Source: Eggerthellaceae bacterium
GTDB taxonomy: Bacteria > Actinomycetota > Coriobacteriia > Coriobacteriales > Eggerthellaceae
Length of the DNA: 32,371 nt
Assembly (NCBI GenBank): GCA_017432445.1
Contig: JAFRJC010000055.1
Span: 1-32,371 of the forward strand
Direction: 5' to 3'
This document shows, one piece after another, positions 24,401 through 31,736 of the stretch (positions within the stretch are counted from its first letter, which is position 1; each line of letters starts with the position of its first letter). The position numbers and the translations under genes are program-made. A model generated the notes under the pieces. The model worked only from the letters and a program-made list of their open reading frames with translations. It was not told the DNA's origin and did not search any database.

Positions 24401-25981
24401 TTACGCTGCCATCGGAAGCGCGTCCCCGTCATATACCCCATCGTGAGAATGGTAGCCGTCGTACTCGGCAAGGTATCCGTAATCGATTCCCAGCACGTTA
24501 TTCGGGCTATTCTTTTCACAGCGAATAGCAAAGGTGTTAAACACCTCGGCTGTTGTCAGATTGCTCGACTTCAGATAGGCGAGCAGCGCCTCGTTGTCGG
24601 CGTTCGCGAACAGCTTGGGTTCGGCCTGCCCGAGCTTCACGGTCTCACTTGATGGACGCAACGTCCTCTTCCCGTTCTCGTCCCGACCCTGCAGCAGATA
24701 GTACGTATCCCCCGCTGCATTGGCAGTCGCGAGGTCGTACCCGAGCGACTCCTGCTGGTAGACGGCAACCACGCCGACGAGGCCCGCTCCATCGGTGATC
24801 TTGCGATTTGCCCGGTTGTAGCAGATGACCATCTTCATCGAATCGAACTCCGTGCAGAAGTTAAAATCACCCGAAGCATCCATGAAACCCGCCAAGGGTC
24901 CGCACCCATACATCGGCACGAGGGCATTCTCAATCGCCTGCACCTTACCTTCGCGAGACGGAAGCGCACGAATTGCGCTGTCGGCCTTTTGCCACGCGCC
25001 ATCCCCGGCATTGAGCCAAGCATAGCCCGTCTCCCAATCGTAAGCGGGGATATAGATGTCGTTTGCCGACTTCTGCGTCATGCCTATCACGCCGTGCACG
25101 TAATCCCCCAGGCCATACGCATCGACCGCTGCCCGCACGCCGTCGACATGCGATGCAGAGCAAATCCACACGTCGATGCCGTTTTCGCTGTAGGCCTTGA
25201 GCATCGCCTTCACGTCATCGGTCACAGACACGCCGAGCGGGAATTCGCACGACACCACGCCAATCTTCGACTCGATGCTCTCGGGCGATGTCCAAGTTGC
25301 GAGTTCGGTATCGGCATCCTCATACATTTCGCACGAACGCTTGAACAGAGCGTACACCTCATCCTCGGTCATCCCGGCACACCAATGGAGCACCCACTCG
25401 CAGGCTGTGGGATCGTCAATCGTGTCCCCAACGTGCTCGTGAAACGCCTTCATCTTAGCCGCGAACTCCGCCCATTGCGGATCAGCCTGAATGGCAGCTT
25501 GACCCTGCTCGTCGAGCCCTGCTGGACTGAACGGCCCATAGGTATCCCAAAGATACCGGTAGGCTTTCTCTACATCATCGAGCCAAAGGGCGTTTTCGTT
25601 GGCGCCCTCATCGAGACTGGCAGCGAGCGCAGAACGTAGGCTCTCCGGATCGAGGGCGAAGGCCATCGTCTGGAGCTGAAAGGCGTTGCACTGGTCGGCG
25701 ATGTCGAATATTGAAGTGGTATTGTCGAAGTCGCTCACAACATAAGCATCGCCATCCCAGCCAGGAGCATCCTTACCGTACGAAGCGATGAAATCATTGA
25801 TCGCCGCCTCGGTCGCGGGTGCGAACAATGTGCCTGACAAATATGCGTTCGCCGCCGTCTCGCTTTGTTGCTGCGATGCCGATGAATCGCCCGATGACGG
25901 CTGCGCAGAGCATCCAAAAGCAAGGCCCGAGCATGCGAGAGCCAGCACCGCAGCTAACACTCTTCGAGTCAATGCACCCAT
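24401..25981 (-). CDS. Probable lipoprotein with HAD-type phosphatase domain
   Basis: 526 residues from ATG 25981, chosen since GGAGG is 8 nt upstream; three earlier in-frame starts (26020, 25996, 25987) sit before or on that site. The N-terminus has an RR pair, a hydrophobic core and GLAFGC, a lipobox-like site with Cys24, followed by a Ser/Gln-rich tether. A HAD domain begins with YVVSDFDNTTSIFD (nucleophile Asp84, Asp86). It has a large helical cap, and VWICSASHVDGVRAAVDAYG as motif II. GPLAGFMDASGDFNF carries the motif III/IV acids. The order and length resemble exported phosphorylcholine phosphatases and related HAD enzymes. It probably dephosphorylates a small phosphoester at the cell surface. 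Substrate assignment is tentative. Confidence 0.8.
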   Translation of the reverse strand: MGALTRRVLAAVLALACSGLAFGCSAQPSSGDSSASQQQSETAANAYLSGTLFAPATEAAINDFIASYGKDAPGWDGDAYVVSDFDNTTSIFDIADQCNAFQLQTMAFALDPESLRSALAASLDEGANENALWLDDVEKAYRYLWDTYGPFSPAGLDEQGQAAIQADPQWAEFAAKMKAFHEHVGDTIDDPTACEWVLHWCAGMTEDEVYALFKRSCEMYEDADTELATWTSPESIESKIGVVSCEFPLGVSVTDDVKAMLKAYSENGIDVWICSASHVDGVRAAVDAYGLGDYVHGVIGMTQKSANDIYIPAYDWETGYAWLNAGDGAWQKADSAIRALPSREGKVQAIENALVPMYGCGPLAGFMDASGDFNFCTEFDSMKMVICYNRANRKITDGAGLVGVVAVYQQESLGYDLATANAAGDTYYLLQGRDENGKRTLRPSSETVKLGQAEPKLFANADNEALLAYLKSSNLTTAEVFNTFAIRCEKNSPNNVLGIDYGYLAEYDGYHSHDGVYDGDALPMAA

Positions 25982-26114
25982 CGCCATTCCCTCCATTGCG
26001 GTTGCCTGCTTGAACGCCAACGCCTGAACGCTAGTTTTCTAGCATGGTACACCACCGAATAGCACAATCATGATGCGTTTGGCTGCGCCCCGATATTCAG
26101 CCAATCGGCGAAGA

Positions 26115-27299
26115 TCATTCCGGTTTCATAACGAAGTCACCGACGATCAATCCCACATCGCCCACATACATGAAGTGCAGCAACGCGCTGAATGCGTATA
26201 TACCGCAAAAGGCGAAGAACAGGCCGTCGGCAACAGCGCGGGGCATGCGGCGCAGGCCGCGATCCATGAGCGGATAGAAGATCCAGAGTATGAGCAGAGC
26301 CGCCACGGTGTAGACCGTGGAGTTCTGCAAGCAGACCTGCCCCATGAAGTTGAAGGGAATCGCCCGGTAATCCCACACCTCGTAGTTCTGATTGCAAATC
26401 ATGCCGCACGTGAAGTCGATGGTCGTGCAAACGGCGGCCGTCACCACAACGCTCACGAGCACGGCTGGCAACACGCGTCCGCCAAACTTACGCAACAACC
26501 ATTCCTTCACAGGCGTAAGCAGAACCACGATGAGCACCACGGCCACGCCTTCGGCACAGTACGGGAACAGCCACTGCTTCCAAAGCATGACCTCGGAGAA
26601 GTCGACGTCGCCCATGAACACCCCGAGGTAGATGTTGTAGCAGAACAGCATTTCCGCCCAATGCCCCATAAACGAGAACACGATGAAGAACAAGCCCAAG
26701 TCCCGCCAGAAGACCCAGGTGCGCACGCGCTGCTTCAACGGAACGTCATAGCTATGACCTTTCGTGGCATACGGGCGCATGTCGATCGGAACCGAAAGTA
26801 CGCGCTTCGCGGTTGGCGATGCGGCGAGGCAAACGATGACAGCGACGGCAAGCGCATACTGCATGGCCAGCGCAACGATGGCAGCAAACCCAAGCCTTGC
26901 CGTCACCACGTCGAAAGCGCCGAACAAGAACATGTCGGATATCGACAACGCGACGCAGGCAATTGCCGCGCCGATGGCGAACGTGCGGGCCTCGCGCGCA
27001 TGCTTCTGAAACAGCCAAATACACACCGCCGATAGCGCAGCCGTGGCAAAGCCGTGCAGTAGGCTGAAGTCGTAAGAGAAATCGCCTGGCTCAGTGGCAA
27101 GCGCATATGCCAGCGCTGCGAGAAGCACGAAGGCAAAGTATGCCTGGCAGGCACGCACTCCGACGCCAAGAGAACGCTGACGCGCAGAATCCCTTGACGT
27201 CGTCTTCATGTGCACATCACGCGAAGCGGGATGAGACAGGGAACGGAAGGCTTCGGAAACGCGCTGGGAAACATCCAGCTTGGAAGACTCAGCCTCCAT
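26115..27299 (-). CDS. CmpB-type putative ABC-transporter membrane protein
   Basis: 394 residues from ATG 27299, with GGAG 8 nt upstream. A charged 45-residue N-terminus is followed by about ten transmembrane helices. The first four (AYFAFVLLAALAYALA to LAMQYALAVAVIVCLAA) are less conserved. The second half matches the PF06541 CmpB-type family: WRDLGLFFIVFSFMGHWAEM, QWLFPYCAEGVAVVLIVVLL, VVTAAVCTTIDFTCGMICNQ and WDYRAIPFNFMGQVCLQNS. Family members are annotated as possible ABC permeases, but no ATPase lies nearby and the function is unknown. It follows an independent promoter region and ends 134 bp before the HAD lipoprotein start, so the two may be co-transcribed. Confidence 0.82.
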   Translation of the reverse strand: MEAESSKLDVSQRVSEAFRSLSHPASRDVHMKTTSRDSARQRSLGVGVRACQAYFAFVLLAALAYALATEPGDFSYDFSLLHGFATAALSAVCIWLFQKHAREARTFAIGAAIACVALSISDMFLFGAFDVVTARLGFAAIVALAMQYALAVAVIVCLAASPTAKRVLSVPIDMRPYATKGHSYDVPLKQRVRTWVFWRDLGLFFIVFSFMGHWAEMLFCYNIYLGVFMGDVDFSEVMLWKQWLFPYCAEGVAVVLIVVLLTPVKEWLLRKFGGRVLPAVLVSVVVTAAVCTTIDFTCGMICNQNYEVWDYRAIPFNFMGQVCLQNSTVYTVAALLILWIFYPLMDRGLRRMPRAVADGLFFAFCGIYAFSALLHFMYVGDVGLIVGDFVMKPE

Positions 27300-27439
27300 G
27301 ACATCAACTCCTAGACTTGCAAAGCAACACCTTTTAACTATTACTTAGTGTTACGAAGACACGCCTTGGTTTAGCTGTCATGTTTGGCACTCGTTACCCT
27401 ACCATCATCACACCGTTGTTTTCATCCGTTTGACACTGC

Positions 27440-28108
27440 TCAGATACTCGTCAAAAAAGCATCGATTTCGCGGTTGAAAGCTTCCGGGTTCTCGGAAGCG
27501 ACGAAATGTGTACCCTCCACGAATACCAGACGCGCATCGGGGATGCTCTCGGCGATAAGACGCGTATGGCGTTCCTCTATCATGTCGTCGGTGCCGGCGA
27601 TGACGAGCGTCGGCATGCGCAATGTCGCAAGGCTTGACGGGTCGATTTGAGGTTCGTCTATCATCAGGCGCAGGAGCTCCAACTGGCCTTCGTCGCCGGC
27701 AGCGAGGGCCTCCTGGTACTCCTCGTCGATTTCTCGACGCGTCTGCTCGGTAAGACCGTCTGGGAATAAGTTGCCGCCATTCAGCACGAGGCTTCGGACG
27801 CGCTCGGGATGCTCGAGCGCGAACAGCAGGGCGATGTTGGCGCCGTCAGAAAAACCTAGCATGTGAGCCGAATCTATCTTGAGATTATCCATGAAATCAG
27901 CCAGGTCACGCACGAATTGCCCGAGCGTGAGCGGTGCCGTCCCGCGCGGCGATTTCCCATGTCCGCGCGAGTCAACGGCAATCACGCGGTAACCACATTT
28001 AAAATACGCTATCTGGTGCTCAAAATACGTGCCGTCCTCACCATTGCCATGCAGCAGTATCAGCGGGTCGCCGCTCCCGCTCTCCGTGTAATGAAGCTTG
28101 ATATCCAC
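27440..28108 (-). CDS. Alpha/beta hydrolase
   Basis: 222 residues from GTG 28108, chosen since AAGGTGG is 7 nt upstream. The longer frame back to 28300 runs through the ferritin terminator and has no homology. The fold markers are in order: LHYTESGSGDPLILLHGNGE (oxyanion HGNG), VIAVDSRGHGKSPRG, nucleophile elbow MLGFSDGANIAL (Ser in GFSDG), TLVIAGTDDMIEERH (acid Asp) and FVEGTHFVASENPEAF (catalytic His). The triad is complete and the length is compact, with a short cap. It is a cytoplasmic esterase, lactonase or similar enzyme; the substrate cannot be predicted. It is the next minus-strand gene after the ferritin operon terminator. Confidence 0.9.
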   Translation of the reverse strand: MDIKLHYTESGSGDPLILLHGNGEDGTYFEHQIAYFKCGYRVIAVDSRGHGKSPRGTAPLTLGQFVRDLADFMDNLKIDSAHMLGFSDGANIALLFALEHPERVRSLVLNGGNLFPDGLTEQTRREIDEEYQEALAAGDEGQLELLRLMIDEPQIDPSSLATLRMPTLVIAGTDDMIEERHTRLIAESIPDARLVFVEGTHFVASENPEAFNREIDAFLTSI

Positions 28109-28264
28109 GCGTTTCCCACCTTCATGATTGCATGCCAGCGCGCTTGCGTTTGCAAGCCCGGCTGTCGGACATGTTAACCCATTTTTGACATACCCCAGCA
28201 AACCCTGGAGAATCGTCCACAAGGCTCCGAATGAGACACAGAAGGTGCCCGACATGACAATAAA

Positions 28265-28295
28265 TGGTCCCGGCCCTACATATGGGCCGGGACCA
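28265..28295 (-). terminator. Intrinsic terminator of the ferritin operon
   Basis: TGGTCCCGGCCC (28265-28276) pairs perfectly with GGGCCGGGACCA (28284-28295), 12 bp around a 7-nt loop. On the minus strand it lies 24 bp after the ferritin stop codon and is followed by TTTATTG. Confidence 0.85.
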
Positions 28296-28318
28296 ATCAA
28301 GGCAAAGAACCGCTGCGC

Positions 28319-28801
28319 CTACACGGCAGCAGACTGCGTGCCCGTGAGCTTCTGCACGAGCCAGTTCTGCACGCCGATGAGCTCGATGAGCTCGAGATCC
28401 TGGTTCGTCTCCTGCAGGTCGACGTCCTCGTCGATGAGGTAGGCCTTCATGTCCTCGTAAGCCACGAAATCCTCGGCGAACACGGGCATCATGGCCGTCA
28501 CCTGCGCGATGCCCTCCTCGGACACCTTCTTCTCGCTCTTCAGGTACTCCACGATGTCGTCGTACACCTTGACTTCGGGCCTGGCCTCGATCTTGATGTC
28601 GCCTCCCAGGTCGAGGATGCGGTTGGCGAACTTCTCGACCCAGGCCATCTCCTCGTCGGCGTGGGCGGCGTACTTGTCAGCCAGGGCTTGAAGCCCCTTC
28701 GAGCCGAACACCAGTCCCTGGATGCGGTGGCCAAAGCTCTGGTCCGAGAGCCCCGTCACGATTGCCTGCAATGCCTGAATCTCTGCTTGCCTGTCTGCCA
28801 T
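28319..28801 (-). CDS. Ferritin-like (bacterioferritin/Dps superfamily) protein
   Basis: 160 residues from ATG 28801, chosen for AGGAG 5 nt upstream. It is a four-helix bundle of the ferritin type. Helix A is QAEIQALQAIVTGLSDQSFG. Helix B, ALADKYAAHADEEMAWVEKF, carries the E-x-x-H-like ferroxidase region, with ANRILDLGGDI as in bacterioferritins. An acidic helix C (SEEGIAQVTAMMPVFAEDFV) and helix D (LELIELIGVQNWLVQKLTG) complete it. Some ferroxidase ligands differ from the standard set, so I do not assign ferritin, bacterioferritin or Dps. The likely role is iron storage or peroxide/iron detoxification in the cytoplasm. It follows a winged-helix gene by 32 bp, almost certainly as an operon. 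Confidence 0.82.
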   Translation of the reverse strand: MADRQAEIQALQAIVTGLSDQSFGHRIQGLVFGSKGLQALADKYAAHADEEMAWVEKFANRILDLGGDIKIEARPEVKVYDDIVEYLKSEKKVSEEGIAQVTAMMPVFAEDFVAYEDMKAYLIDEDVDLQETNQDLELIELIGVQNWLVQKLTGTQSAAV

Positions 28802-28833
28802 TTCAGCTCCTTTCGTCGAATTCCGTCGTCCGG

Positions 28834-29016
28834 CTACTTCTCCGCCGGTTCCCACTTGCAGCGCACGGGCGACACAATCGCACCCGTCGCCTTGAGCTCC
28901 TTCATAGCCTTGTCCACGACCTTGCGGTCAAGCCCCGATAGCTCAGCGATTTTACCCGCATTCAGTGGTTCGCCCGCTTCGCGCATCGTCTGCAAAACCA
29001 GCTCGGTTGCCTCCAC
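28834..29016 (-). CDS. Small winged-helix DNA-binding protein
   Basis: 60 residues from GTG 29016, with a perfect AAAGGAGG 6 nt upstream; the longer frame to 29061 is upstream of that site. The whole protein is one winged helix: VEATELVLQTMREAGEPLNA, GKIAELSGLDRKVVDKAMKE (recognition helix) and a short wing TGAIVSPVRCKW. It resembles the small MarR/IclR-like or Fe-S-free HTH proteins encoded next to ferritin-like genes in anaerobes. It is first in the operon with the ferritin-like gene and behind a dyad-rich promoter, so autoregulation is plausible. One Cys (in VRCKW) could sense redox state, but that is speculation. Confidence 0.82.
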   Translation of the reverse strand: MEATELVLQTMREAGEPLNAGKIAELSGLDRKVVDKAMKELKATGAIVSPVRCKWEPAEK

Positions 29017-29061
29017 GTCAGACCTCCTTTGACAGCTTTCCAATACGATAGTAAGGTACAC

Positions 29062-29142
29062 ATGTCACGTAACATCGTCAATTGGCATCGGGACCCGATG
29101 TGTCCCGTAAGTTGCATTGATGCGTAATGTGTCACGTATTAC
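29062..29142 (-). promoter_or_regulatory. Repeated TTACGTGACA-like sites and dyads before the wHTH-ferritin operon
   Basis: Three copies of a 10-mer (plus strand TGTC-A/C-CGTA-A/T) start at 29063, 29101 and 29130. The first sits in a near-palindrome ATGTCACGTAACAT (29062-29075). The third lies within GTAAT-N9-ATTAC (29124-29142). Between them is CATCGGG-a-CCCGATG (29086-29100), a perfect 7-bp dyad. Three similar sites within 80 bp upstream of a regulator gene suggest cooperative binding, perhaps by the winged-helix protein itself or a CRP/FNR-type regulator. Confidence 0.5.
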
Positions 29143-29244
29143 AGGAAAGGCGGGGCATATTTTTCTGGACATGGTCGACGCGTCGGAATTGCCCTTGTAA
29201 ACCGAGACCCATTCAGAGCATGTTTTATCGAATTGGAGCCAAGA

Positions 29245-29433
29245 CTAGGCGATGGTTCGCGTACAGGTTTTCTGCAAGCAATCATACATTTTTGCCAGTG
29301 TTTGCAGATGAAGGATGCATCCCTGTCTTGCGCTTCCCGCTACGTCCTTGCTGCCGACATGGCGGGCGGCGAAGTAGATGCGCCCGATTGCCTCGAGCAT
29401 CTTGCAGTCCTTGTTAATGCACGCGTTTTCCAC
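29245..29433 (-). pseudogene. Possible small or decayed gene between hcp and the wHTH gene
   Basis: A 62-codon minus-strand frame starts at GTG 29433 and has coding-like third positions, rich in G/C over its first half. It contains MLEAIGRIYFAARHVGSKDV and four or five cysteines. There is no ribosome site, and I recognise no family. The surrounding 29143-29490 holds nothing else convincing. It could be a remnant or a small protein gene. Confidence 0.22.
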
Positions 29434-29490
29434 GGGAGTTCGTCTTCTTAAGATCGCGCTCGAACGCTTTTGCTATTGCTGAAACGGGAT

Positions 29491-29525
29491 GCGCCCGCAT
29501 GGCGAGGAGCGTGCCATGCGGGCGC
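29491..29525 (-). terminator. Terminator-like hairpin after hcp
   Basis: GCGCCCGCATGGC (29491-29503) pairs perfectly with GCCATGCGGGCGC (29513-29525), 13 bp with a 9-nt loop. It lies 22 bp beyond the hcp stop on the minus strand and is followed by ATCCCGTTT. The stem is very stable and the T-tract is weak. Confidence 0.65.
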
Positions 29526-29547
29526 CAACGAGAAAGGAGAATCGCGG

Positions 29548-31131
29548 TTATGCGCCCAGCAGCTCGGCCAGGTCGGCCTCGGGCGTGGTGATCGGCGCAA
29601 TCTGGAACTTCTCGACCAGGAAGTTCAGCACGCCCGGGCTGACGAACGCGGGCAGCGTAGGCCCGAGCTTGATGTTCGTGATGCCGAGGTGCAGGAGCGT
29701 CAGCAGGATGCAGACGGCCTTCTGCTCGTACCAGGAAAGCACCATCGAGAGCGGCAACTCGTTCACGCCGCACCCGAACGCCTCAGCGAGAGCAACGGCG
29801 ATTTGGATAGCACTGTACGCGTCGTTGCACTGGCCCACGTCCATGAGACGCGGCAGACCGCCGATCTGCCCCAGGTCGAGGTCGTTGAAACGGTACTTGC
29901 CGCACGCCAACGTGAGCACCACGGTGTCTGCAGGAGTCGCCTTCACGAAATCGGTGTAGTAATTGCGGCCCGCACGCGCACCGTCGCATCCGCCGACGAG
30001 GAAGAAGTGCTTGATGGCGCCAGCCTTCACGGCGTCGATGACCGTCGGCGCAACGGCCAACACGGCGTCCTTCGCAAACCCGGTGGTCACCGAGGCGCCG
30101 CCGTTGATGCCGGTGAAACGCTGCGTTTCTGCAAATCCCCCGAGCTCGAGCGCACGCTCGATAACTGGCGTGAAGTCCTTGTCCTGACCGATATGGGCAA
30201 TCCCGGGGAATTGCACGAGTTCGGTCGTGAACACGCGGTCGGCATAGATATCCTTGGGCGGCATGAGGCAGTTCGTGGTAAACAGGACGGGCGCGGGGAG
30301 ATTGGCGAACTCCTTCTGCTGGTTTTGCCAAGCCGTGCCGAAATTGCCCTTAAGGTGCGGATACTTCTTCAGCTCGGGGTATGCGTGCGCGGGCAGCATC
30401 TCTCCGTGCGTGTACACGTTGACGCCTTTGCCCTCCGTTTGCTCGAGCAATAGTTTCAAATCGCAGAGATCGTGGCCGGTGATGACGATGAACGGGCCAG
30501 GCTCGACCTCGAGGGTCACCTGTGTGGGCTCGGGCGCGCCGAAGGCTTCGACGTTCGCCGTATCGAGCATGCCCATACAGGCCAGGTTCACCTCGCCGAC
30601 CTTTAGCACCAGCGGGACGAGCTCGTCCATACCGTGAGGCTCGGCCAGCGCCGCCAGCGCCTCGACGAAGAAAGCGTCGACCTTCTCATCGCGCTTGCAG
30701 AGGACGCGGGCATGGTAGGCGTAAGCCGCCACGCCGCGAAGGCCCAATAACACGAGCGACTTCAACGAGCGAACGTCCTCGTCGGCACCCCAGAGGGATT
30801 CCATGTCGTAGTCGGGCTCGGGAGAACAATTGCCTGCAGCCGCCACGGCAGCTGTCTCGGCACGCACGGCATCGACGAGCTCCTGCACCGAGGCCCCGTC
30901 GAAGCTCACGTTGGTGACAGTAGTGAAAAGCCCGTCAACAAGCAGCCTGTACGTGTTTTCACCTACCGCGCCTGTCGCTTGACACGTGCGGGCGAGTGTC
31001 ACCATCGCGCCGGTCAGCTCATCCTGTGCGTAGGCCACGTCGGCGGTCTTCCCGCATACGCCTGCGCGCCCTGTGCAAGCTGCGCACCCCGCCGTCTGCT
31101 CGCACTGGAAGCAAAACATCTTCTGATCCAT
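29548..31131 (-). CDS. hcp: Hybrid cluster protein (hydroxylamine reductase)
   Basis: 527 residues from ATG 31131, with GAGGTG about 5 nt upstream. The N-terminal cubane cysteines are Cys7, Cys10, Cys19 and Cys26, spaced C-X2-C-X8-C-X6-C as in the compact [4Fe-4S] class of anaerobes, with an extra Cys16. Hybrid-cluster ligands appear in order: TGHDLCDL, THGEMLPAH, LFTTNCLMPP, TLACGKYRF, GQCNDAYSA, GCGVNELPLS and SWYEQKAVCIL. It reduces NO to N2O or hydroxylamine to ammonia, protecting against nitrosative stress, and can S-nitrosylate proteins in enterobacteria. No Hcr reductase gene is adjacent, so electrons come from elsewhere. It has its own promoter region and terminator. Confidence 0.96.
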   Translation of the reverse strand: MDQKMFCFQCEQTAGCAACTGRAGVCGKTADVAYAQDELTGAMVTLARTCQATGAVGENTYRLLVDGLFTTVTNVSFDGASVQELVDAVRAETAAVAAAGNCSPEPDYDMESLWGADEDVRSLKSLVLLGLRGVAAYAYHARVLCKRDEKVDAFFVEALAALAEPHGMDELVPLVLKVGEVNLACMGMLDTANVEAFGAPEPTQVTLEVEPGPFIVITGHDLCDLKLLLEQTEGKGVNVYTHGEMLPAHAYPELKKYPHLKGNFGTAWQNQQKEFANLPAPVLFTTNCLMPPKDIYADRVFTTELVQFPGIAHIGQDKDFTPVIERALELGGFAETQRFTGINGGASVTTGFAKDAVLAVAPTVIDAVKAGAIKHFFLVGGCDGARAGRNYYTDFVKATPADTVVLTLACGKYRFNDLDLGQIGGLPRLMDVGQCNDAYSAIQIAVALAEAFGCGVNELPLSMVLSWYEQKAVCILLTLLHLGITNIKLGPTLPAFVSPGVLNFLVEKFQIAPITTPEADLAELLGA

Positions 31132-31213
31132 TTCGCACCTCTCGTTTCTCTCCTGTCATTCGGCTGTTCTCCGAATTGCTGGCGAAAAGTTACCGAGAGG
31201 CACCCACTATGTA

Positions 31214-31229
31214 TGTTGTTAAAACAACA
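31214..31229 (-). promoter_or_regulatory. Palindromic operator candidate upstream of hcp
   Basis: TGTTGTT-aa-AACAACA is a perfect 7-bp-arm dyad about 83-98 bp upstream of the hcp ATG. Its TTGTT..AACAA core resembles the CRP/FNR-type sites (including HcpR-like) that often control hcp, but it is not an exact match to any consensus that I know. Confidence 0.4.
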
Positions 31230-31257
31230 AATTGCAAATTACCTCTGCGAGCGGTAA

Positions 31258-31422
31258 AAGCGCCTGACACCAGAACCTAACAACACACCCAAGGTCGACG
31301 AGCTCGAAATTGTCGGCAACTACATCTACACCATGAGGGCGCGCGAAGAATCACGACACCTGCAGGACGTCATCGAAAAATTGCCCGACGAAATCGATGC
31401 GACGCCCGATACCAATGGATAA
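31258..31422 (+). pseudogene. Coding-like remnant
   Basis: An open frame of 54 codons follows a TAA at 31255 and ends at TAA 31420. It reads VDELEIVGNYIYTMRAREES and then RHLQDVIEKLPDEIDATPD, with charged helical composition and G/C-rich third positions like a real protein end. There is no start with a ribosome site; the only ATG, at 31333, gives 29 residues. I infer a 3' fragment of a lost gene. The family is not recognised. Confidence 0.35.
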
Positions 31423-31485
31423 CGGAATGGCATTTGGAGGAATTGCCGGCGAGCGAAAGCGTTACTGTCGGAACAGAACCAGGAA

Positions 31486-31518
31486 CGATTCTTGACCGAT
31501 TCTTGACCGATTCTTGAC
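31486..31518 (+). repeat. Three exact tandem copies of an 11-bp unit
   Basis: CGATTCTTGAC occurs three times head to tail without mismatch. The unit is not a multiple of three and carries TGA in shifting frames, so the array is non-coding. It lies in the 600-bp gap between hcp and the last gene. Confidence 0.9.
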
Positions 31519-31703
31519 TTCCGAAAACCGAGAGCACCGCCAATTACGGAGTTGATTACGCGGCAGATGCGTGGAGAAGCGAAATGGAAAGCATTGCTTC
31601 GTTCCCCATCAACGACACCAGGCATTGCGCCCGCGAATACGAAAGCCCGAACAATAAACTGGTTGAGCTATTGAATTTCGAACATATGTTTGTTATTCTA
31701 TAA
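31517..31703 (+). pseudogene. Second coding-like remnant upstream of the last gene
   Basis: From just after a TGA at 31514 to the TAA at 31701, an open frame of about 60 codons reads NYGVDYAADAWRSEMESIAS, then FPINDTRHCAREYESPNNKL. The composition is protein-like, but there is no ribosome site at its only useful ATG (about 31587), and its end runs into the promoter of the next gene. It may belong to the same decayed gene as 31258-31422. Low confidence. Confidence 0.28.
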
Positions 31704-31720
31704 ACGTACATTTGTTTGTT
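31682..31720 (+). promoter_or_regulatory. Promoter region with a 13-bp direct repeat
   Basis: ACATATGTTTGTT (31682-31694) and ACATTTGTTTGTT (31708-31720) are direct repeats with one mismatch, 26 bp apart start to start. They flank TATAAA at 31699-31704, a good -10 candidate with TTCGAA 16 bp upstream. A regulator binding both repeats would straddle the promoter. Confidence 0.4.
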
Positions 31721-31736
31721 TTTTGAAGGAGGCATT

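Noticed and set aside
26070..27035. Plus-strand frame of 321 codons antisense to the CmpB-type gene
   Set aside because: His/Arg/Glu-rich shadow translation without motifs; the minus-strand membrane protein is clearly real.
28109..28300. N-terminal extension of the alpha/beta hydrolase
   Set aside because: It reads through the ferritin terminator hairpin (GPGPYVGPGPF) and has no homology; GTG 28108 has a ribosome site.
29470..30453. Plus-strand frame of 327 codons antisense to hcp
   Set aside because: Shadow of hcp; no family features and no ribosome site.
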